Of a stretch of 64,000 nt of DNA, positions 38,180 to 44,925 are shown one piece after another (the stretch's first letter is position 1; each line of letters opens with the position of its first letter). This stretch comes from Bacteroidaceae bacterium (GTDB taxonomy: Bacteria; Bacteroidota; Bacteroidia; Bacteroidales; Bacteroidaceae), in contig CABIVS010000001.1 of assembly GCA_902362375.1 (NCBI GenBank), forward strand, positions 481,820 to 545,819. The letters are read 5' to 3'. The position numbers and the translations under genes were made by a program. Under the pieces are notes generated by a model, which was not told where the DNA came from, ran no database searches, and worked only from the letters and a program-made list of their open reading frames with translations.

Positions 38180-38611
38180 TCATACTCCGGTATGTCCGAA
38201 ACCACCGGCTCCCCGTTCTGTTTCATCCAGCACCTCTACTTCCTGCCATGCAGGCTGTTCGTGCTTCGCTATCACCATCTGCGCGATACGTTCACCGTCT
38301 TCAATCACAAACGTTTCAGAGGAGAGATTGACTAAAATGATACAAACTTCCCCACGATAATCCGCATCAATCGTACCCGGAGAATTGAGCACCGTAATCC
38401 CTTTCTTGATTGCCAGTCCGCTACGTGGACGAACCTGTGCCTCAAATCCCTTCGGCAAGGCGATATACAGTCCTGTCGGCACCAGACAACGTTGCAACGG
38501 TTCCAGTGTGATAGGTTCAGAAAGATTAGCACGGATATCCATTCCTGCGGACAATTCAGTGGCATAAGCCGGAAGCGGATGCTTCGATTTATTGATAACT
38601 TGAATATTCAT
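38180..38611 (-). CDS. dut: dUTP diphosphatase
   Basis: This gene makes dUMP from dUTP, keeping uracil out of DNA and feeding dTMP synthesis. All five trimeric dUTPase motifs are present: [36 protein letters not shown] and the C-terminal [10 protein letters not shown]. The frame extends up to 38755, but the added 48 residues are not dUTPase-like and cover the divergent promoter region. The Met at 38611 ([16 protein letters not shown]) gives the family's usual size of 143 residues. It is first in the minus-strand operon with the TPR lipoprotein gene and lies divergent from the dGTPase gene, another nucleotide-pool enzyme. Confidence 0.96.
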   Translation of the reverse strand: MNIQVINKSKHPLPAYATELSAGMDIRANLSEPITLEPLQRCLVPTGLYIALPKGFEAQVRPRSGLAIKKGITVLNSPGTIDADYRGEVCIILVNLSSETFVIEDGERIAQMVIAKHEQPAWQEVEVLDETERGAGGFGHTGV

Positions 38612-38667
38612 AAATGCATGTTTACTATTTAACGGGCGAAAATACACATTTTGAACTGAAAAATGGT

Positions 38668-38675
38668 TAAGTTTG
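38668..38675 (+). promoter_or_regulatory. Putative -7 box for the dGTPase gene
   Basis: TAAGTTTG matches the Bacteroides -7 consensus and lies 62 bp before the dGTPase start. A TTTG at 38650-38653 is closer than the normal -33 spacing, so the upstream element is not convincing. It sits in the 126-bp divergent region between dut and the dGTPase gene. Confidence 0.4.
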
Positions 38676-38737
38676 CAGTTAAATAATGTACCGTTCCCTA
38701 AATTGTAAATAGTAAATATAGTCAAATCGTAAATAAA

Positions 38738-40084
38738 ATGATGAATTGGAACCAATTAATATCAGCAAAACGTTTCGGAATGGAAGAATTCCATGAGGAA
38801 CGACAGGAAAACCGATCCGAATTCCAACGGGACTATGACCGTCTTATTTTTTCGGCTCCTTTCCGCAGATTACAGAACAAAACGCAAGTATTCCCCCTAC
38901 CGGGCAGCGTTTTTGTACACAACCGCCTTACGCACAGTCTCGAAGTCGCCAGCGTCGGTCGTTCACTCGGGGACGATGTTGCCAAAGCACTTCTGGAACG
39001 TCATCCGGAACTTCAGGATTCTTTCCTGCCGGAGATCGGCTCTATCGTTTCAGCCGCTTGCCTGGCACACGATTTGGGCAACCCGCCTTTCGGTCATTCA
39101 GGCGAAAAGGCCATTTCCACTTTTTTCTCTGAAGGGAAAGGAGTTCGTCTGAAAGAGAAACAGCCCGACGGAGAGCAACTTTCTCCGATGGAATGGGAAG
39201 ATTTGACACATTTTGAAGGAAATGCAAATGCCTTCCGGATACTTACACATCAGTTCGAGGGACGTCGCAAAGGCGGATTCGTTCTAACATATACCACCTT
39301 GGCTTCTATTGTAAAATACCCCTTTTCATCGAGCCTTGCAGGAACAAAATCCAAGTTTGGCTTTTTCGTCAGCGAAGAAGAAAGCTTCCACAAAATTGCA
39401 ACAGAATTAGGACTGATATTGCTCAACGAACATCCTTTGAAGTATGCGCGCCACCCGTTAGTTTATTTGGTTGAAGCAGCAGACGACATTTGCTATCAGA
39501 TGATGGATATTGAGGATGCATATAAACTGAAGATTCTCACCACAGAAGAAACCAAGGAGCTATTAATGGCCTATTTCAGCGAAGAACGACAGGAACATCT
39601 CCGGAAAACATTCCTGATCGTCAACGATGTCAACGAGCAAATCGCCTACCTGCGTTCTTCCGTCATCGGTTTATTAATCCGGGAGTGTACCCGTGTCTTT
39701 TTAGATCATGAACAAGAAATACTGTCCGGCACGTTCGAAGGATCACTAATCAAGCGCATAGCCGAGCGTCCGGCAGCAGCCTATAAACACAGCGTCGAAG
39801 TATCTATCAACAAAATCTACCGTTCACGGGATGTACTGGACATCGAGCTGGCGGGGTTCCGCATCATCAGCACCTTACTAGAATTGATGATAGATGCCGT
39901 AACTTCACCCGAAAAGGCTTATTCCAAACTCCTGATCGACCGGGTTTCCAGCCAATACAATATAAAATCGCCCGTACTCTATGAAAGAATACAGGCGGTA
40001 CTTGACTATATATCTGGAATGACCGATGTCTTTGCTCTTGATCTTTATCGTAAAATTAACGGGAACAGTCTGCCTGCGGTGTAA
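38738..40084 (+). CDS. dgt: Deoxyguanosinetriphosphate triphosphohydrolase (HD superfamily)
   Basis: A 448-residue enzyme that removes triphosphate from dGTP. HD-domain metal ligands are visible in [17 protein letters not shown] and [16 protein letters not shown], preceded by the family signature [13 protein letters not shown] second start Met lies one codon downstream. It is convergent with the GNAT gene and the two overlap tail to tail by 29 bp (40056-40084). Its location opposite dut suggests a paired nucleotide-pool function. Confidence 0.92.
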   Translation: MMNWNQLISAKRFGMEEFHEERQENRSEFQRDYDRLIFSAPFRRLQNKTQVFPLPGSVFVHNRLTHSLEVASVGRSLGDDVAKALLERHPELQDSFLPEIGSIVSAACLAHDLGNPPFGHSGEKAISTFFSEGKGVRLKEKQPDGEQLSPMEWEDLTHFEGNANAFRILTHQFEGRRKGGFVLTYTTLASIVKYPFSSSLAGTKSKFGFFVSEEESFHKIATELGLILLNEHPLKYARHPLVYLVEAADDICYQMMDIEDAYKLKILTTEETKELLMAYFSEERQEHLRKTFLIVNDVNEQIAYLRSSVIGLLIRECTRVFLDHEQEILSGTFEGSLIKRIAERPAAAYKHSVEVSINKIYRSRDVLDIELAGFRIISTLLELMIDAVTSPEKAYSKLLIDRVSSQYNIKSPVLYERIQAVLDYISGMTDVFALDLYRKINGNSLPAV

Positions 40085-41072
40085 CCACTTTAGGAGTAAA
40101 CACTTCTTCCCCTCCACAAGAAGACAATCTCAACGCATCCGGATGGCTTTCAATAAACGTCTGGATGTGTCGAATCCGTTTATCCTCGAGAATTTCGTCT
40201 ACAGCAATCAGGATACCGGTTTCTTCCACATCACCGAATTCATAATTGATAGCTGTTCCGAACATACGCATCGTAGGGCTTAGGCTCATATATGCATTTA
40301 CCAACGGAGGTATATTATACCCCAGTTTACGGATTTCACAATTCAATATTTTATAGTCTTCCTTGAAAGAATGCTTGCAGAAGAGAGATTTCAACTCTGC
40401 CTCGGAAGTTTCAAGTTTCAGAGGCTCGATCGGAGTGACAAGTTTCTCTTTGTCATAAAAATGCTTCTTAAGGAAATGAAGAATCATATCACGCCCACGA
40501 CGATGATAGCTCGGATACATGGTCACTTTACCAAAGAAATATTTCACATTCGGCATAACCACGGTCAACGCTCCCAATCCATCCCACAAGTTATCTAAGG
40601 CAAACAAACCTTTGCTTCCGGCACGGGTAGACTGATATTCAAGCGTAACGAACGAACGCCCCAATTCAATTGTCTGCGGCAAGTATTCTTTAATAAAAGC
40701 ATCAGAAAAATGAAACATATGGGAAGTAGCCAGAATCGGAGCACCTTTTTCATCAAAACGCACGTCCGTACCTAGCAAATACCGGTAACCACCCAGAATT
40801 TCTTCCGCTTCCGGATTCCATACAATCAACTGCTTATAGGGGTGTTCCATCGTGTCGTATTCATCGATATCCATTGACAGACCTGTACCTCCACCAGCAG
40901 CACGGAAAGCTATCTCACGCAAACGACCAATCTCTCTCATTACATTAGGAGCATTCTGATGAGTAATAATATAAATCTGATTATTACTCTTATTCGTCAT
41001 TCGTAAGCGCCTGTCTTCCGTCAATTCTGCTTTTAGCAGTTCTTTGCTTACCGGTTTAATAATCTCTTCCAT
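40056..41072 (-). CDS. glsB: GNAT-family N-acyltransferase, probable glycine lipid synthase subunit GlsB
   Basis: A 338-residue acyltransferase with OlsB-type features: IGRLREIAFRAAGGGTG near residue 50, ILGGYRYLLG, and IELGRSFVTLEYQ in the acyl-CoA/ACP-binding region. The gene immediately upstream encodes a PlsC-type O-acyltransferase. In B. thetaiotaomicron such a pair (glsB-glsA) makes N-acyl-3-acyloxy glycine lipids: GlsB adds the first acyl chain to glycine and GlsA the second. The name rests on this gene pairing and on family resemblance. The 3' end overlaps the convergent dGTPase gene by 29 bp. Confidence 0.7.
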   Translation of the reverse strand: MEEIIKPVSKELLKAELTEDRRLRMTNKSNNQIYIITHQNAPNVMREIGRLREIAFRAAGGGTGLSMDIDEYDTMEHPYKQLIVWNPEAEEILGGYRYLLGTDVRFDEKGAPILATSHMFHFSDAFIKEYLPQTIELGRSFVTLEYQSTRAGSKGLFALDNLWDGLGALTVVMPNVKYFFGKVTMYPSYHRRGRDMILHFLKKHFYDKEKLVTPIEPLKLETSEAELKSLFCKHSFKEDYKILNCEIRKLGYNIPPLVNAYMSLSPTMRMFGTAINYEFGDVEETGILIAVDEILEDKRIRHIQTFIESHPDALRLSSCGGEEVFTPKVVTPQADCSR

Positions 41073-41098
41073 ATTCCTTGTTATAGTTGTTCTATCAG

Positions 41099-41917
41099 TT
41101 ACAGTTTATAAACAATATCCTTTACGTATTCAGCCCACTGCGCAGGAGTTTTCGATTTATCAAAAGTCTGCCAGGGTATGGGCTTTCCAAAAGTGACAGT
41201 AAAAGTTTTGTGGCGATTCTTAAACATTTCATCCGCAAGATACAACATAGCAATGTTAAACTTAATGCCCAGTGCCTTGCAAACATTTGCCAGATTGTAA
41301 AAGAAGTCAGAATTCCTACCCCCAAAATGCACGGGTATTACATCACGTTTTGTTTGTATGCTCTTTACTACAAATGTCTTTTTCCATTCCACGTCACGAA
41401 TGACTCCATTGTGACGGCGCGAACACAGTCCGGCAGGAAACATAATCAACTGATCGTCGGAATGGAATCCGGCTTCCACCATCTTCGGGAAATCCTTTGC
41501 TTGCTTGCCGGTTTTATTAATAGGTATGCAAAGGGGAGCCAGCCCGCGTAGATTCATCAACAAATCATTCACTAGGTATTTCACTTTCCCATCATAATGT
41601 TTTCCTAACACATAACCAAGCGCAACACCATCCTGTCCGCCCAGCGGATGATTGGAAACAAAAGTGTACAGACCATCCTTAGGCAAATTCTCAATGCCTT
41701 TTACATCCACTTTCGCATCCAGAAAATCCATACACGCTTCCAGAAAGTCCACTCCCAGTTTATCCTTCGACTCATTCAGGAATACATTAATTTCATCCTG
41801 ATGAATAATTTTCTTCAAGTAAGAAATCACGAACTTAGGGACGTACTTATAACGCTTCGGAGCCTTTGTCCGAAGTATCTTATCGACATCGATCAAAAAT
41901 AAAGAGTCATCAGTCAT
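41099..41917 (-). CDS. glsA: PlsC-family O-acyltransferase, probable glycine lipid synthase subunit GlsA
   Basis: The frame is open from 42028, but the Met at 41917 (MTDDSLFLIDVDKIL) is the natural start, giving 272 residues. Acyltransferase motifs are VSNHPLGGQDGVALG (catalytic His and Asp) and IMFPAGLCSRR (phosphate/acceptor region). The catalytic block has five residues between His and Asp rather than the usual four of HX4D enzymes. It lies 26 bp upstream of the GNAT gene on the same strand, so the two are likely one operon for glycine lipid synthesis. Confidence 0.72.
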   Translation of the reverse strand: MTDDSLFLIDVDKILRTKAPKRYKYVPKFVISYLKKIIHQDEINVFLNESKDKLGVDFLEACMDFLDAKVDVKGIENLPKDGLYTFVSNHPLGGQDGVALGYVLGKHYDGKVKYLVNDLLMNLRGLAPLCIPINKTGKQAKDFPKMVEAGFHSDDQLIMFPAGLCSRRHNGVIRDVEWKKTFVVKSIQTKRDVIPVHFGGRNSDFFYNLANVCKALGIKFNIAMLYLADEMFKNRHKTFTVTFGKPIPWQTFDKSKTPAQWAEYVKDIVYKL

Positions 41918-42048
41918 TCTTTTCAAATAAAAATGATGGCACAAAATTAACGGTTCTTTTTTATTAATCGCAATAATTTGGTAGAAAATGCAGGATTTAA
42001 GTTCAGAAGATAAAAAAACACCACCCAAAAACTATCAAAAATGACCTA

Positions 42049-42070
42049 AAAACTATCCGCGGATAGTTTT
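42049..42070. promoter_or_regulatory. Perfect 22-bp palindrome upstream of the ECF sigma gene
   Basis: AAAACTATCC followed by GCGGATAGTTTT is self-complementary over all 22 bases. A third copy of the half-site (AAAAACTATC) lies at 42027-42036. There is no T-run after it. It sits 107 bp before the sigma gene and 132 bp before the start of the divergent glsA gene, so it could be an operator for either or both. The regulator is unknown. Confidence 0.6.
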
Positions 42071-42176
42071 CGGGTAAAAAAACGTCTGTTTTTCCCCTAC
42101 CGGGTTTCAGAAATTCATGTAAACTTGCAACATCGAAAATAACAAACGAATATTCACCTTTAAAAAGCAACACATT

Positions 42177-42680
42177 ATGAAAAGTTTAAGCTTCAGAAAA
42201 GATTTAGTAGGAGTACAAGATGAATTACTACGCTTCGCTTATAAACTGACAACTGACCGTGAAGAAGCAAACGATTTGTTGCAGGAGACATCATTAAAAG
42301 CATTAGATAATGAAGATAAATATACCCCTGATACAAATTTCAAAGGATGGATGTATACCATCATGCGCAATATATTCATAAACAACTACCGCAAGGTAGT
42401 CCGCGACCAGACATTCATCGACCAGACAGACAATCTTTATCATCTGAATTTGCCACAGGACGGAAGTTCTGAAAATACAGAAAGAGCATACGACCTGAAA
42501 GAGATGCACCGTGTAGTCAACAAACTCCCCAAAGAATACAGGGTCCCGTTCGCGATGCACGTTTCAGGATTCAAATACCGTGAAATTGCGGAAAAATTGA
42601 ACCTGCCGTTGGGTACAGTGAAAAGCCGTATTTTCTTCACGCGCCAGAAATTACAGGAAGAATTGAAAGACTTCCGCTAA
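42177..42680 (+). CDS. RNA polymerase ECF-type sigma factor
   Basis: A 167-residue sigma-70-family protein of the extracytoplasmic-function type. Region 2 covers about 12-80 (LLRFAYKLTTDREEANDLLQ, FKGWMYTIMRNIFINNYRK). Region 4 covers about 108-165 (LPKEYRVPFAMHVSGF, YREIAEKLNLPLGTVKSRIF). No anti-sigma gene or FecR-type gene is adjacent, unlike most Bacteroides ECF sigmas. It is monocistronic, with a terminator 76 bp downstream. The targets cannot be inferred. The palindrome upstream is a candidate control site. Confidence 0.93.
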   Translation: MKSLSFRKDLVGVQDELLRFAYKLTTDREEANDLLQETSLKALDNEDKYTPDTNFKGWMYTIMRNIFINNYRKVVRDQTFIDQTDNLYHLNLPQDGSSENTERAYDLKEMHRVVNKLPKEYRVPFAMHVSGFKYREIAEKLNLPLGTVKSRIFFTRQKLQEELKDFR

Positions 42681-42755
42681 ACCTTAACTATATAAAACTC
42701 AGTGATTTTGAGTCACATATTTCTTTAATACAGATTTTTAGTTTTGATAATGATT

Positions 42756-42792
42756 AAAAGGCAGAAATACTCCGGTATATTCTGCCTTTTCT
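42756..42792 (+). terminator. Terminator after the ECF sigma gene
   Basis: AAAAGGCAGAATA-type arms (42756-42769 and 42776-42790, one mismatch) enclose a short loop CTCCGG, with a T-rich tail CTTTT. Rho-independent terminator form. Confidence 0.78.
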
Positions 42793-43081
42793 TTTATTGC
42801 AAAGATTAGTTGTCCGACACCCGGGTGTCAGACACACCGGCACCCGGATGTCAGGCATGCCGAGACCCGGGTGTTGGGAGTACCGAGACCCGGGTGTCAG
42901 TCTATTTATTATTGCATAGAAATAAAACTCTTTTCTCTATATTATCAAATTTTACCTATACAGACATTTTTTTCGTTCTGCGGGCACAAGCTCCCCACCA
43001 GTAAAGCATTCTCGAAGGCACATCATTTTCAAGCAAATAGACATTTAACATTCTGTTGAAAACTTCTCTGAAAGTTTTTTA
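42793..43081. other. Noncoding region between the ECF sigma gene and mraZ
   Basis: About 290 bp without a supported gene. It contains the 23-bp-period palindrome array (42816-42898) and an AT-rich stretch. A short frame across the array exists but is not translated-looking, because the repeat period is not a multiple of three. Confidence 0.6.
42816..42898. repeat. Array of four 14-bp palindromes with exact 23-bp period
   Basis: Units start at 42816 (GACACCCGGGTGTC, perfect palindrome), 42839 (GGCACCCGGATGTC), 42862 (GAGACCCGGGTGTT) and 42885 (GAGACCCGGGTGTC). Spacing is exactly 23 bp. The 9-base spacers mostly end in ACC or GCC. GC content is far above its surroundings. The layout matches the arrays at 2703 and 59933, but the core sequence is different. 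Function unknown. Confidence 0.75.
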
Positions 43082-43111
43082 TGGAAAGTTGTGGGGAATT
43101 GTGGGGAATTT
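43082..43111 (+). promoter_or_regulatory. Probable MraZ operator: three direct repeats, 10-bp period
   Basis: TGGAA (43082), TGGGG (43092) and TGGGG (43102) are each followed by a 5-base AT-rich spacer (AGTTG, AATTG, AATTT). Known MraZ sites in other bacteria are TGGG(N) direct repeats with 5-nt spacers upstream of mraZ, which this matches. A TACTTTTA sequence resembling a -7 box starts at 43114, so bound MraZ would cover the upstream promoter element. Autorepression of the dcw cluster is the likely role. Confidence 0.75.
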
Positions 43112-43144
43112 CATACTTTTACGGTCGCTTATTATAATAAGGTA

Positions 43145-43615
43145 ATGATACGTTTTTTAGGAAATATTGAAGCCAGGGCGGACGCCAAAGGAAGGGTGTT
43201 CATACCCGCCACCTTCAGGAAGCAATTACAAGCCGCTTCTGAAGAGAGGCTTATTATGCGTAAAGACGTATTTCAGGACTGTTTAACCCTGTACCCCGAG
43301 AGCGTGTGGAACGAGGAGTTGAACGAGCTACGTAGTAGACTTAACAAATGGAATAGCAAACACCAACTTATTTTCAGGCAATTCGTGAGCGACGTTGAAA
43401 TAGTGACACCTGATAGCAATGGGCGCATATTAATTCCGAAACGGTATTTACAGATTTGCAGTATCCATGGGGATATCCGCTTTATCGGCATCGACAACAA
43501 GATAGAGATCTGGGCGAAAGAACGGGCAGAACAGCCTTTCATGTCACCCGAAGAGTTCGGTGCAGCATTAGAAGAAATTATGAACGATGATAATAGACAA
43601 GATGGAGAAAGATGA
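43145..43615 (+). CDS. mraZ: Transcriptional regulator MraZ
   Basis: The frame is open from 43091, but the Met at 43145 (MIRFLGNIEARADAKGRV) is the conserved MraZ start, giving 156 residues. Two SpoVT/AbrB-like DNA-binding motifs are visible: EARADAKGRVFIPATFR and DSNGRILIPKRYL. MraZ is the first gene of the dcw cluster and a DNA-binding repressor of it. Three matching TGGGG-type boxes lie just upstream (43082-43111). The 3' end overlaps rsmH. Confidence 0.95.
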   Translation: MIRFLGNIEARADAKGRVFIPATFRKQLQAASEERLIMRKDVFQDCLTLYPESVWNEELNELRSRLNKWNSKHQLIFRQFVSDVEIVTPDSNGRILIPKRYLQICSIHGDIRFIGIDNKIEIWAKERAEQPFMSPEEFGAALEEIMNDDNRQDGER

Positions 43616-44516
43616 ATTGACATATCACGTACCTGTATTGCTGAAAGAAAGCGTTGACGGTATGAATATCCAACCGGATGGAACGTATGTAGACGTCACA
43701 TTCGGAGGAGCGGGACATTCGCGCGAGATCCTTTCACGGCTCGGAGAAGGCGGACGTCTGCTGGGTTTCGACCAGGACGAGGACGCTGAACGGAACATTG
43801 TCAACGATACTCATTTCATCTTCGTGCGCAGTAACTTCCGCTATCTGCACAACTTCCTGCGTTATCACGACATCGAGCAGGTAGATGCGATCCTGGCCGA
43901 CCTCGGCGTATCTTCCCATCATTTCGACGATAGCGAGCGTGGCTTCTCCTTCCGTTTTGACGGGGCACTGGATATGCGCATGAACAAGCGTGCCGGAATG
44001 ACAGCAGCAGATATCGTGAATACTTATGATGAAGAACGCCTTGCAAACATCCTCTACCTGTATGGAGAACTAAAGAATAGCCGCAAACTGGCTTCTGTCA
44101 TCGTTAAAGCCAGAAGCGGACAGTATATCCGGACCATCGGTGAATTTTTGGAAATCATCAAACCGCTTTTCGGTCGTGAACGCGAAAAGAAAGAGTTGGC
44201 AAAAGTGTTCCAGGCACTGCGAATTGAAGTAAATCAAGAGATGGAAGCATTGAAGGAGATGTTGCAGGCTGCTACGGAGGCATTAAAGCCGGGCGGCAGA
44301 CTGGTAGTTATCACCTATCATTCGTTGGAAGACCGTATGGTGAAAAACATCATGAAGACAGGCAATGTAGAAGGAAAAGCGGAAACCGACTTCTTCGGCA
44401 ATCTGCAAACACCTTTCCGCCTTGTCAACAATAAGGTAATCGTTCCCGACGAAGCAGAAATAGAACGAAACCCGCGGTCGAGAAGTGCCAAATTACGAAT
44501 TGCAGAAAAGAAGTAA
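43602..44516 (+). CDS. rsmH: 16S rRNA (cytosine1402-N4)-methyltransferase
   Basis: This S-adenosylmethionine enzyme (304 residues from the Met at 43602; 309 from an alternative Met at 43587) methylates 16S rRNA C1402. The SAM motif is VDVTFGGAGHSREIL. Other family signatures are ILADLGVSSHHFDD, RGFSFRFDGALDMRM and VITYHSLEDRMVKN. The gene overlaps the end of mraZ and lies 6 bp before ftsL, so translation is coupled. Confidence 0.96.
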   Translation: MEKDELTYHVPVLLKESVDGMNIQPDGTYVDVTFGGAGHSREILSRLGEGGRLLGFDQDEDAERNIVNDTHFIFVRSNFRYLHNFLRYHDIEQVDAILADLGVSSHHFDDSERGFSFRFDGALDMRMNKRAGMTAADIVNTYDEERLANILYLYGELKNSRKLASVIVKARSGQYIRTIGEFLEIIKPLFGREREKKELAKVFQALRIEVNQEMEALKEMLQAATEALKPGGRLVVITYHSLEDRMVKNIMKTGNVEGKAETDFFGNLQTPFRLVNNKVIVPDEAEIERNPRSRSAKLRIAEKK

Positions 44517-44522
44517 AAAGAT

Positions 44523-44879
44523 ATGGAAGAAGAAGTAGTAAATAAGAAAGCAGAAGAGGGCAAGAAGAAAAAACGTACCTCACTGAAGAGTATTCTGGGT
44601 GGAGACATTCTGGCTACCGATTTTTTCCGCCGTCAAACGAAGTTGCTGGTACTTATCATGGTATTTATCATCTTCTATATTCATAATCGCTATGCCAGTC
44701 AACAACAGCAGATCGAAATAGACCGGCTGAAAAAAGAATTGACAGATATTAAATATGACGCGCTGACACGCAGTTCGGAGCTAATGGAAAAGAGCCGCCA
44801 GTCGCGCATTGAAGATTATATATCAAGTAAGGAAAGCGATTTGCAGACATCGACGAATCCTCCCTACCTTATTAAATAA
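44523..44879 (+). CDS. ftsL: FtsL-like cell division protein
   Basis: A 118-residue bitopic membrane protein: a basic cytoplasmic N-terminus, one membrane segment (about 41-58, LLVLIMVFIIFYIHN) and a short periplasmic coiled coil (about 62-95). Its size, topology and place between rsmH and the PBP3 gene identify it as the FtsL of Bacteroidetes (FtsL/DivIC class), part of the divisome complex that activates FtsW/FtsI. Confidence 0.85.
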   Translation: MEEEVVNKKAEEGKKKKRTSLKSILGGDILATDFFRRQTKLLVLIMVFIIFYIHNRYASQQQQIEIDRLKKELTDIKYDALTRSSELMEKSRQSRIEDYISSKESDLQTSTNPPYLIK

Positions 44880-44925
44880 GTGAGAGTGGATAGTTGATAA
44901 ATGATAGTTAAAAAAGAAAGGCGCT

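Noticed and set aside
38612..38755. N-terminal extension of dUTPase
   Set aside because: The 48 added residues have no dUTPase similarity and would overlap the divergent promoter and the start of the dGTPase gene.
42816..42898. CRISPR array
   Set aside because: Repeats are only 14 bp and palindromic, spacers are 9 bases and similar to each other, and no cas genes are present.
42810..43004. Short frame MSDTRVSDTPAPG across the palindrome array
   Set aside because: Begins at TTG, follows a repeat whose period is not a multiple of three, and lacks a ribosome site.
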